Source of the DNA: an uncultured Eubacteriales bacterium
Lineage (GTDB): Bacteria; Bacillota; Clostridia; Christensenellales; Borkfalkiaceae
NCBI GenBank assembly: GCA_900556195.1
Contig: USOJ01000087.1
Span: forward strand, 1-5,913
Reading direction: 5' to 3'
DNA length: 5,913 bases
Each line of letters begins with the position of its first letter. The stretch's first letter is position 1. The translations under genes were made by a program, and so were the position numbers. Shown one piece after another: positions 1 to 5,593 of the stretch. The notes below the pieces were generated by a model. The model saw only the letters and a list, made by a program, of their open reading frames with translations, was not told the origin of the DNA and did not search any database.

Positions 1-60
1 GTCGCCCCCTCTCCGCCACGCTACGCGTGCCACCTCTCCCGCTTCAACGGGAGAGCATAC
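1..60. repeat. GC-rich hairpin block, probable intergenic repeat end
   Basis: This non-coding block contains two hairpins and a short direct repeat. CACGC (17-21) pairs with GCGTG (25-29) around a 3-base loop. CTCTCCCG (34-41) pairs perfectly with CGGGAGAG (48-55) around a 6-base loop. CCTCTCC occurs twice, at 8-14 and 33-39. The composition differs sharply from the AT-richer leader that follows (75-107), and no reading frame fits. Neither hairpin is followed by a T-run on either strand, so it does not look like an intrinsic terminator. Pyrimidine-rich blocks of this kind recur between genes in many uncultured gut Clostridia, from general familiarity, so a dispersed repeat is my best reading. 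Only one copy is visible and the left end is cut by the window edge. Confidence 0.5.
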
Positions 61-107
61 TCCCGGAAGGGTGGTTTACAGCGGACTATTATTGACCATT
101 AAAAACA

Positions 108-905
108 ATGAACGAAAGTTTATCTTCAACCTTAAAAAACGTAAAATATTTCCTGCTCGATATGGACGGAACGGTCTATCTCGGCGATAAACTTATCGGC
201 GAGACGGATAAAACTCTCGATATCGTCCGAAACGCAGGCAAAAAGATAATTTACCTTACCAATAATTCGTCGAAAAGCGTCGGCGAGTACGTCAGAAAAC
301 TCGAACGGCTTAATCTTTTCCGTAAAGAAGACGAAGTGTATACTTCGGGTATGGCCGCGGCGGAGTTTTTGTCGAAAGAAAGAAAGGGTAAAACCGTCAA
401 CCTGCTGGGCGTCGAAACGCTTAAAGACGATTTCGAGAAAAAGGGTATAGTTTTAACCGACGAAAACCCCGATATCTGCGTTCTGGCGTACGATACCGAA
501 CTCACGTATAAAAAACTCTGCGCGTTCACGAACGGACTGCTCGGCGGCGCGGAATATATAGCAACTCACCCCGACGCTGTATGCCCCGCTTCGCCCTATT
601 TTCTGCCCGACGCAGGTTCGTTTATCTCTATGATAAAAACCGCCGTCGGGCGAGAACCGAGCATAGTCATAGGCAAACCCGAAACGGGTATGGGCGCAGA
701 GTTAAAATCACGCTATAAGGCGATTAACGACGATTTTTTAATGGTGGGCGACAGATTGTATACCGATATCGCGTTCGGCGTGAATTGCGGTTTTCACTCG
801 CTTCTTGTTTTGAGCGGAGAAAGCACCCTGTCTGGCGTAAAGAAAGCGGATAAAAAACCCGAATTTATTTTGGAAGACCTGAATAAAATCACATCGTATT
901 TATAA
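108..905 (+). CDS. HAD-IIA family phosphatase (NagD / PGP-like)
   Basis: A 265-residue haloacid-dehalogenase hydrolase of subfamily IIA, the usual length for the NagD/AraL/phosphoglycolate-phosphatase group. Motif I is D18-M-D20-G-T, where D18 would be the phospho-enzyme nucleophile and D20 the general acid/base. Motif II is T51 in YLTNNSS. Motif III is K191 in IGKPETGMG. Motif IV is GDRLYTD with D216 and D221 binding Mg2+. The segment between motifs II and III, including YIATHPD (151-157), is the C2-type cap that sets substrate choice. It is cytosolic, with no signal peptide. The family removes phosphate from small phospho-metabolites (p-nitrophenyl phosphate, phosphoglycolate, glycerol phosphate, sugar phosphates); the substrate cannot be read here. 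ATG 108 is the first start after an in-frame TGA at 93-95, and no Shine-Dalgarno sequence precedes it. The next gene follows after 17 bases, so it heads the redox operon; a role in glycerol-3-phosphate or phosphoglycolate turnover is inference only. Confidence 0.9.
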   Translation: MNESLSSTLKNVKYFLLDMDGTVYLGDKLIGETDKTLDIVRNAGKKIIYLTNNSSKSVGEYVRKLERLNLFRKEDEVYTSGMAAAEFLSKERKGKTVNLLGVETLKDDFEKKGIVLTDENPDICVLAYDTELTYKKLCAFTNGLLGGAEYIATHPDAVCPASPYFLPDAGSFISMIKTAVGREPSIVIGKPETGMGAELKSRYKAINDDFLMVGDRLYTDIAFGVNCGFHSLLVLSGESTLSGVKKADKKPEFILEDLNKITSYL

Positions 906-922
906 GGGGACGAATATAAAAT

Positions 923-2362
923 ATGGCAGTTTTCGACGTAGCCGTAATCGGCGGCGGCGTTGTGGGCGCGTTCGTGCTTCGCAATCTCGCAAGATATAAA
1001 GTAGACGCTATAATGCTCGAAAAAGAAAGCGACGTCAGCATGGGGCAAAGTAAAGCCAACAGCGGAATAGTACACGCGGGTTTCGACGCGAAAGAAGGTA
1101 CGCTTAAAGCGAAATTCAACGTTGAAGGCGCGGCTATGATGCCTGCGGTAGCCCGCGAACTCGGCGTAAAATATAAAAACGACGGCTCGCTCGTCGTGGC
1201 ATTTTCCGACGAAGATCTTAAAACTCTCGAAACGCTTAAAAAACGCGGCGAAAACAACGGCGTAGACCGCCTTGAAATCATTTCCGCCGAAGAACTCAAA
1301 AAAATAGAACCCAATGTTTCGGGTAACGCCAAAGGCGCGCTTTACGCCAAAGGCGGCGGCATAATCTGCCCTTACGAACTCACGATAGCCGCCATAGGCA
1401 ACGCCATGGATAACGGCGCGAAACTCGTAAGAAATTTCGAAGTCATAAAAATTTATAAAAACGACGAAGAAGACTGCTTCGAAATCTACTCAAAAGAGAG
1501 TAACGAAGTAAAGGCGAAAGTCGTAGTCAATTGCGCGGGGCTTCAAAGCGGAAAAATCGCCGCATTGACGGGCGACGATCTGAAAGTAAACGGCAGACGG
1601 GGCGAATATATCCTGCTCGATAAAAAAGACTGCGGTTTCGTGAAGCATACGCTTTTCTTCACTCCTACCGAAAAAGGCAAGGGCATACTCGTTTCGCCTA
1701 CCGTCGACGGCAATATATTGCTCGGGCCGACCGCGGAAGAAATACCCGACGGCGACACGGCAACGACCCGCGACGGACTTAAACAAATAGTCGAAAAGGC
1801 GAACGAAATGTGTAAAAAAGTGCCGCTCGGCGACTCTATTACGTCTTTTGCGGGCGTAAGGGCGTACAGCGACCGACACGATTTCGTGATAGAAGAAAGC
1901 AAAAACTATAAGGGAGTGTTCCACTTGGCGGGCATCGAATCGCCGGGGCTTACTTCCGCCCCCGCGATCGGAAAATACGTCGTCGAAGAACTGATTTCGA
2001 AGAGAATAAAACTAAAAAGAAGTTATAACTATAACCCGACGAGAGAACCCGATTATTTCTTCAAAAATCTCTCGGTAGAAGAGCAGAACGAACTCATCGC
2101 CAAAGATCCCTCTTACGGGCGGATCGTGTGCCGCTGCGAAAAGATAACCGAGGGCGAAATAGTAAGGGCTATAAAAGAAAACCCCAAGGCTACCACCGTC
2201 GATTCGGTCAAAAGAAGAACGCGGGCGGGCATGGGCAGATGTCAGGGCGGCTTCTGTCAGCCGTCGGTCGCGGAGATAATCGCGAGAGAAACCGGGCTTC
2301 CTTTGGAAGAAATCACCAAAAACGGCAAAGGGTCGGAAATCCTTTCGGGGGTTACGAAATGA
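923..2362 (+). CDS. GlpA/LhgO-like FAD oxidoreductase with C-terminal [2Fe-2S] domain
   Basis: A 479-residue fusion. Residues 1 to about 370 form a DAO-type FAD domain: the dinucleotide motif GGGVVG (10-15) with E33 ending the second beta strand, the active-site-like stretch NSGIVHAGFDA (46-56, with H51), and the C-terminal flavin motif GIESPGLTSAPAIG (337-350). Residues 398-450 form a BFD-type [2Fe-2S] domain with four cysteine ligands C403, C405, C440 and C445 (CxC-x34-C-x4-C). Homologues are usually called anaerobic glycerol-3-phosphate dehydrogenase (GlpA type), but the NSGIVHAGF and GTLKAKFNVEGA stretches also resemble L-2-hydroxyglutarate oxidase, so the substrate is uncertain. Electrons probably pass from FAD to the cluster and on to the flavoprotein encoded next. 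No membrane segment is seen. AGGGGA (905-910) is the probable ribosome binding site, 12 bases before ATG 923. The stop overlaps the next start (ATGA, 2359-2362). Confidence 0.88.
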   Translation: MAVFDVAVIGGGVVGAFVLRNLARYKVDAIMLEKESDVSMGQSKANSGIVHAGFDAKEGTLKAKFNVEGAAMMPAVARELGVKYKNDGSLVVAFSDEDLKTLETLKKRGENNGVDRLEIISAEELKKIEPNVSGNAKGALYAKGGGIICPYELTIAAIGNAMDNGAKLVRNFEVIKIYKNDEEDCFEIYSKESNEVKAKVVVNCAGLQSGKIAALTGDDLKVNGRRGEYILLDKKDCGFVKHTLFFTPTEKGKGILVSPTVDGNILLGPTAEEIPDGDTATTRDGLKQIVEKANEMCKKVPLGDSITSFAGVRAYSDRHDFVIEESKNYKGVFHLAGIESPGLTSAPAIGKYVVEELISKRIKLKRSYNYNPTREPDYFFKNLSVEEQNELIAKDPSYGRIVCRCEKITEGEIVRAIKENPKATTVDSVKRRTRAGMGRCQGGFCQPSVAEIIARETGLPLEEITKNGKGSEILSGVTK

Positions 2363-3612
2363 AAAATTACGACATAGTGATTATCGGCGGAGGTCCCGCG
2401 GGGCTTGCCGCAGCCGTCGCCGCTTACGACGCGGGCGTTAAAGACGTAGCGATATTCGAACGCGAAAACAAGACGGGCGGAATACTCAATCAATGTATTC
2501 ACAACGGCTTCGGTTTAACGCGTTTCAAAGAAAGTTTGTCGGGTCCCGAATACGCCGCGAGATTTCAATCGGAAGTTAAAAGCAGGGATATCGACGTCTT
2601 CACCGAAACGACCGTATTGTCGCTCGGTAAAGATAAATCCGTTACGGCAATCAGTCCGACGGAAGGTGTGTTTACCGTAAGACCGAAAGCGGTCATTCTC
2701 GCTACGGGTTGCAGAGAACGCAGTCGCGGCGCGCTCAATATCGCGGGCAGTCGTCCGGCGGGCATATATTCGGCTGGTACGGCGCAGAAATACGCCAATA
2801 TCAAGGGCTATCTCGTCGGTAAAAACGTAGTCATACTCGGTTCGGGCGATATCGGGCTTATTATGGCTCGCCGAATGACCCTCGAAGGCGCGAAAGTGCA
2901 GGCGGTGTTCGAACTTATGCCGTATTCGAGCGGACTTAAACGCAATATCGCGCAGTGCCTCGACGATTTCGGAATCCCGCTCTATTTAAGCCATACGATA
3001 GTGGAAATCGAGGGCAAAGACAGGGTAAGCGGAGTTACGGTCGCGCGGGTGGACGAAAACAAAAAGCCGATCGCGGGCAGCGAAAAACGATTCGATTGCG
3101 ATACGATATTGTTTTCGGTCGGGCTTATCCCCGAAAACGAACTTGCCGAAGACGCCGAAATCGAACTTTCGCCGCGTACCAAAGGCGCGGTGGTGTATCA
3201 GAATCGCGAAACGAGCCTTGCGGGCGTATTTGCCTGCGGCAACGCTTTGCAGGTTCACGATCTGGTCGATTTCGTTTCGGACGAAGCGGAAATCGCGGGT
3301 AAATCGGCGGCGGAATACGTTCTGAGCGGTGAAAAGCCGAAAGATACCGTAGAAACGGCTAACGGCGATAAAATCACCTACGTATTGCCCCAGAAAATCG
3401 ATAAAAACCGCGACGAAGCGGTCCGGCTCTTTTTCAGAGTGAGCGGCGAATATAAAAATTGCTCGGTAGTCGTAAAAGACGGCGAAACCGAGATTATGCG
3501 GCTTAAAAAACGCGTAGTCGCTCCGGGCGAAATGGAAAAACTCGTTCTACCGAACGCGAAAGTAAAAGAACTGAAAAATAAAGTAATCGTATCTTTGGAG
3601 GTCGAAGCGTGA
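2359..3612 (+). CDS. NAD(P)/FAD-dependent oxidoreductase (HcnB / opine-oxidase alpha-like)
   Basis: A 417-residue two-dinucleotide flavoprotein. The FAD motif is GGGPAG (10-15) with E34 as the likely ribose-binding residue. Then come GGILNQCIHNGFG (40-52), the family signature ATGCRERSRG (115-124), and a second Rossmann motif GSGDIG (161-166) for NAD(P) or a second nucleotide. The FAD-closing motif FACGNALQVHDLVD lies near residue 293-306. The last 80 or so residues are a beta-rich tail typical of this subfamily. There is no CxxxxC redox pair, so it is not a disulfide reductase. Relatives act as partner subunits of DAO-type dehydrogenases (proline dehydrogenase alpha, HcnB, opine oxidase). 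ATG 2359 is chosen over an upstream in-frame ATG at 2128, because the added residues are low-complexity read-through of the previous gene and the Rossmann fold begins right after 2359. Its end overlaps the next gene by four bases (GTGA). Confidence 0.9.
   Translation: MKNYDIVIIGGGPAGLAAAVAAYDAGVKDVAIFERENKTGGILNQCIHNGFGLTRFKESLSGPEYAARFQSEVKSRDIDVFTETTVLSLGKDKSVTAISPTEGVFTVRPKAVILATGCRERSRGALNIAGSRPAGIYSAGTAQKYANIKGYLVGKNVVILGSGDIGLIMARRMTLEGAKVQAVFELMPYSSGLKRNIAQCLDDFGIPLYLSHTIVEIEGKDRVSGVTVARVDENKKPIAGSEKRFDCDTILFSVGLIPENELAEDAEIELSPRTKGAVVYQNRETSLAGVFACGNALQVHDLVDFVSDEAEIAGKSAAEYVLSGEKPKDTVETANGDKITYVLPQKIDKNRDEAVRLFFRVSGEYKNCSVVVKDGETEIMRLKKRVVAPGEMEKLVLPNAKVKELKNKVIVSLEVEA
3597..3601 (+). 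promoter_or_regulatory. Shine-Dalgarno GGAGG deciding the GTG start at 3609
   Basis: A perfect GGAGG core sits 7 bases before GTG 3609, inside the last codons of the preceding oxidoreductase gene. It supports the non-ATG start and the GTGA overlap. It is the strongest ribosome binding site inside the five-gene operon, which suggests that the small DUF1667 protein is made at a good rate relative to its partners. Confidence 0.8.
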
Positions 3613-3965
3613 TAACCAAAGAATTAACGTGTATAGAATGCCCCTTGGGGTGTCATATCGAGGTCGATCTCGAATACGATAATAAAGTGGCTGCGGTGCG
3701 CGGCAACTCGTGTCCGAGGGGTAAGGCTTACGCCGAGAGCGAAGTCGTCTGCCCCGTCCGCGTGCTTACTTCGTCCGTAAGGGCTACAAACGGCGCTATG
3801 GTGTGCGTCAAAACGGATAAGCCGATTAAAAAATCGGAAATCTTCGATATAATGAAAAGGATAAACCGTGCGACGTGTACGCTTCCGATAAAAATCGGCG
3901 ACGTAATCGTCGAAAATATTGCGGACGGCGTAAATCTGGTCGCCACGGGTAATTTCGATAAATGA
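3609..3965 (+). CDS. DUF1667 domain protein, small cysteine-motif (likely Fe-S or metal) protein
   Basis: A 118-residue protein starting at GTG, recognised as DUF1667 from its N-terminal pattern CIECPLGC (C8, C11, C15) followed by GNSCPRGKAYAESE (C35) and PVRVLTSSVR (49-58). C8-x2-C11-x3-C15-x19-C35 could bind a [4Fe-4S] cluster or a metal; the layout is like the N-terminal cluster motif of molybdopterin oxidoreductases. Three further cysteines (C48, C66, near C90) are less obviously ligands. The C-terminal half (about 70-118) has no motif I recognise. No membrane segment or signal peptide is present, so it is probably cytosolic. Members of this family lie next to GlpA-like and FAD/NAD oxidoreductase genes in Clostridia and Thermotogae, which fits an electron-transfer or assembly role in that complex. 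The exact function is not established. The stop overlaps the next start (ATGA, 3962-3965). Confidence 0.87.
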   Translation: MITKELTCIECPLGCHIEVDLEYDNKVAAVRGNSCPRGKAYAESEVVCPVRVLTSSVRATNGAMVCVKTDKPIKKSEIFDIMKRINRATCTLPIKIGDVIVENIADGVNLVATGNFDK

Positions 3966-4861
3966 AAATAGTCGATATAAACGAACTCAACGAAAAATAT
4001 AAAACCCGCGCCGATTTTACCGGAGCCGACGCGGAATATTTTCGTAAAATAGACGAAATCAAAGAAGCGGTTATCAAAAACGCCGCCACCGCGCCCGTAA
4101 TACTCATCGCGGGTCCGTCGGGGTCGGGTAAAACGACCACGGCGCATAATCTCGAAGCGGTTCTCGATAAGGCGGGCGTCGAAACTCATACCATTTCGCT
4201 CGACAACTATTTCCGCACGGTAACCGAAGAAGAACGATCAAGGATAGATTTCGAAGCGCCTTCCCGCGTGGACGGCGAACTTTTAAGCGAGCATATCGCG
4301 AAAATCGCCCGCGGCGAAGAGGTCGAAATCCCCGTTTTCGACTTTCCGAACATGCGAAGAAGCGACGAAACGATAAAGTTAAAACGTAACGACGGAGAAC
4401 TTATAATTTTCGAGGGCATACACGCTCTCAATCCGTCGGTAATAACCGCGCCGAGAGAATTTACCGCGAAAATCTACGTCAGCGTGCGTACCCGCGTTTC
4501 TTACGGCGATAAAATTCTTCAACCCGAATACGTAAGACTTCTTCGGCGGATAGCGAGGGATAAACTCTATCGCGGAAGATCCGTTGCCGTTACGTTAAGT
4601 TATTTAGAAAGCGTAACGCGTGGCGAAAACAACTTCGTAAAACCTTTCAAACGCTTCGCCGATTTTCAGATAGATACGTTTTTAGGATACGAAACGGGCG
4701 TGTATAAGGGCATAATCGAGCGGGATATAATAAACGCCGCAACGGACGAAAAAGACGAAAACGCAAAAAATATCTTAACCGAATTTTTAAGTTACGTTTG
4801 CGCTTTCGATAAAGAAAAAACGCCCGAAAACTCGCTTATAAGAGAGTTTATAGGGCGTTAA
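3962..4861 (+). CDS. Nucleoside kinase, uridine kinase / phosphoribulokinase family
   Basis: A 299-residue P-loop kinase. Walker A is GPSGSGKTT (51-59); SLDNYF (79-84) carries the acidic residue D81 expected near the phosphate acceptor; PVFDFPNMRRS (124-134) and FEGIHALNP (150-158) are typical of uridine-kinase-like enzymes; the lid contains LLRRIARDKLYRGRS (193-207). The enzyme would phosphorylate a nucleoside with ATP or GTP in the cytosol for pyrimidine salvage, but the acceptor is not proven. Relatives in many Firmicutes are about 550 residues long, with an N-terminal TGS / threonyl-tRNA-synthetase-like region. Here only about 45 residues precede the kinase fold, so that region is absent. 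The start overlaps the DUF1667 stop by ATGA and has no clear ribosome binding site, implying coupled translation. The last 14 codons also form a hairpin that serves as the terminator of the convergent gene. Confidence 0.88.
   Translation: MKIVDINELNEKYKTRADFTGADAEYFRKIDEIKEAVIKNAATAPVILIAGPSGSGKTTTAHNLEAVLDKAGVETHTISLDNYFRTVTEEERSRIDFEAPSRVDGELLSEHIAKIARGEEVEIPVFDFPNMRRSDETIKLKRNDGELIIFEGIHALNPSVITAPREFTAKIYVSVRTRVSYGDKILQPEYVRLLRRIARDKLYRGRSVAVTLSYLESVTRGENNFVKPFKRFADFQIDTFLGYETGVYKGIIERDIINAATDEKDENAKNILTEFLSYVCAFDKEKTPENSLIREFIGR
4811..4859 (-). terminator. Intrinsic terminator of the YtxH-like gene, embedded in kinase CDS
   Basis: Read on the minus strand, AACGCCC (4859-4853) pairs with GGGCGTT (4825-4819) and AAACTC (4849-4844) pairs with GAGTTT (4833-4828). 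The two stem blocks are separated by a small internal loop (3 and 2 bases) with a 10-base apical loop. The stem is followed at once by TTTTTTCTTT (4820-4811). This is a standard rho-independent layout, starting 25 bases after the minus-strand stop codon at 4884. On the plus strand the same stem is followed only by TTAAT, so it should terminate leftward transcription much better than the rightward operon. Confidence 0.72.
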
Positions 4862-4883
4862 TCCGAGCAATTATAGGGGATTA

Positions 4884-5066
4884 TCAGTCGAGTTCTTCGT
4901 AGTTGTCGGACTTCTTCTTGTCCGCCTTTTCGGTCATTTCGCTCACTTTTTGTTTGACGCATTCCTGACCGTCTTTTACGAGTTTTCTCGCCTTATAAGA
5001 ATTTGCTACTACGATCGCTCCGGCGAGTACGCCTGCGATCATACCGCAAATAAAGCCTTTTTCCAT
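4884..5066 (-). CDS. YtxH-like small glycine-zipper membrane protein
   Basis: A 60-residue protein with a single hydrophobic segment at residues 4-22, followed by a highly charged tail rich in Lys, Glu and Asp that ends EELD. G4, G8, G12 and G16 are spaced exactly four apart (GxxxG repeated), a glycine zipper that would let helices pack together in the membrane. This layout, a short N-terminal hydrophobic helix plus a charged possibly coiled tail, is that of the YtxH family of Firmicutes stress-associated proteins; the molecular function is unknown. The start at 5066 is chosen because GGGAGGA (5077-5071) lies 4 bases upstream. A longer reading from 5129 would put a polar 21-residue stretch before the ribosome binding site. 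It converges on the nucleoside kinase gene (22-base gap) and diverges from ruvX. Confidence 0.75.
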   Translation of the reverse strand: MEKGFICGMIAGVLAGAIVVANSYKARKLVKDGQECVKQKVSEMTEKADKKKSDNYEELD

Positions 5067-5070
5067 ACTT

Positions 5071-5077
5071 TCCTCCC
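5071..5077 (-). promoter_or_regulatory. Shine-Dalgarno GGGAGGA for YtxH-like gene
   Basis: GGGAGGA on the minus strand, 4 bases before ATG at 5066, sets the start of the small membrane protein and rules out the longer reading from 5129. Confidence 0.8.
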
Positions 5078-5088
5078 GCGTTTGCCTG

Positions 5089-5094
5089 ATTACA
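5089..5094 (-). promoter_or_regulatory. Possible -10 element for the YtxH-like gene
   Basis: On the minus strand TGTAAT matches the -10 consensus at five of six bases. It would start transcription near 5082, leaving a short leader that just contains the ribosome binding site. No convincing -35 box is found 16-18 bases further upstream, so this is tentative. Confidence 0.3.
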
Positions 5095-5123
5095 GTATGT
5101 GAAAAAATCGCCGTAATATACGC

Positions 5124-5152
5124 TTGCAAAAAAATAAAAAAAGTGATACGAT
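5124..5152 (+). promoter_or_regulatory. ruvX: Candidate sigma-A promoter of ruvX
   Basis: TTGCAA (5124-5129) and TACGAT (5147-5152) each match the sigma-A consensus at four of six bases and are exactly 17 bases apart. Transcription would begin about 7 bases after the -10 box, at or next to the ruvX ATG (5159), giving a leaderless or nearly leaderless message. The A-rich spacer fits an AT-rich promoter region in an otherwise GC-balanced sequence. Confidence 0.42.
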
Positions 5153-5158
5153 AACGAT

Positions 5159-5578
5159 ATGGGAAGAATAATTGCCTTCGATATAGGCGATAAAAGGGTA
5201 GGCGTCGCTATGAGCGACCCGCTCGGAATAATGGCGTTGCCTCAAAAAACCTACTGGCGAAAGGGATACGAAAAAGACATCGTCGCGCTTTGCGAGTTGG
5301 CAAAAGCGAACTGCGCCGAAAAAATAGTCTGCGGGCTTCCGCTCAATTTCGACGGGTCGGAAAGCGAACAGACCGTAAAAACCCGAGAATTTATCGAAGG
5401 GCTTAAAACGCACACCGATATTCCTATAGTTACGGCAGACGAAAGGTTCACCACGCTTATGGCGCGGAGAGTTTTAATCGAAGCGGATATGCGCAGAGAA
5501 AAACGAAAAGAAGTAATCGACAGCATTGCCGCTTCTTATATACTCGAAGATTATTTGAAACGGCAAGAAAATAAATAA
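5159..5578 (+). CDS. ruvX: RuvX / YqgF family putative Holliday junction resolvase
   Basis: A 139-residue protein of the usual RuvX/YqgF length, with an RNase H-like fold. Motifs in order: FDIGDKRVGVAMSDPLG (7-23) with D8; GLPLNFDGSES (59-69); TADERFTT (92-99) with E95; and VIDSIAASYILEDYL (119-133) with D121. D8, E95 and D121 are the expected metal-binding acidic residues, and all are present. In bacteria the family is linked to Holliday junction resolution and to 5' processing of pre-16S rRNA, acting in the cytosol. The protein begins exactly at the family's conserved start, so ATG 5159 is secure, although no good Shine-Dalgarno sequence precedes it (only a weak GTGAT at 5143-5147). The DUF1292 gene follows after 15 bases, as in other Firmicutes. 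The ireB gene often found just upstream is absent; a divergent YtxH-like gene is there instead. Confidence 0.93.
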   Translation: MGRIIAFDIGDKRVGVAMSDPLGIMALPQKTYWRKGYEKDIVALCELAKANCAEKIVCGLPLNFDGSESEQTVKTREFIEGLKTHTDIPIVTADERFTTLMARRVLIEADMRREKRKEVIDSIAASYILEDYLKRQENK

Positions 5579-5593
5579 AAAGGAAGAGAACGA

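Larger units (their letters stand above)
108..4861 (+). other. Five-gene operon: phosphatase, two flavoproteins, DUF1667, nucleoside kinase
   Basis: All five genes read rightwards. The first gap is 17 bases, and the next three junctions are 4-base stop/start overlaps at 2359-2362 (ATGA), 3609-3612 (GTGA) and 3962-3965 (ATGA). No terminator or promoter-like gap is seen inside. This strongly suggests one transcript with coupled translation of the last four genes. No convincing promoter was found before 108: TTTACA (75-80) is a good -35-like hexamer, but 17 bases on there is only ATTAAA (98-103). No strong rightward terminator is visible after 4861. Confidence 0.75.

Noticed and set aside
34..55. 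Perfect 8-bp hairpin as terminator of an upstream gene
   Set aside because: No T-run follows on either strand, so it fits a repeat or structured element better.
75..103. TTTACA-N17-ATTAAA as the operon promoter
   Set aside because: The -35-like box is good, but the -10 matches only three of six bases and the start point would fall at or inside the first codon; not strong enough to list.
889..1332. 147-codon open frame on the minus strand
   Set aside because: It is Ser/Leu-rich antisense reading of the GlpA-like gene caused by codon bias; no motif and no ribosome binding site.
2128..2358. Upstream in-frame extension of the second oxidoreductase
   Set aside because: The extra 77 residues are Arg/Gly/Lys-rich out-of-frame reading of the BFD domain of the previous gene; the Rossmann motif starts right after ATG 2359, where an ATGA overlap gives a natural start.
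2955..3302. 115-codon plus-strand frame inside the second oxidoreductase
   Set aside because: Extremely Arg/Gly-rich, alternate-frame reading of a conserved flavoprotein; no independent start signal.
3728..4189. 153-codon open frame on the minus strand across the DUF1667/kinase junction
   Set aside because: Opposite two well-supported genes, with Arg/Phe-rich composition typical of shadow frames.
4859..4883. TAATCC ... GGATTA inverted repeat in the convergent gap as a rightward terminator
   Set aside because: Only 6 weak pairs around a 13-base loop, no T-run, and it competes with the stronger embedded hairpin.
5067..5129. Longer N-terminus of the minus-strand membrane protein
   Set aside because: A GGGAGGA ribosome binding site lies just before ATG 5066, and the extra 21 residues would run across the ribosome binding site and candidate promoter.
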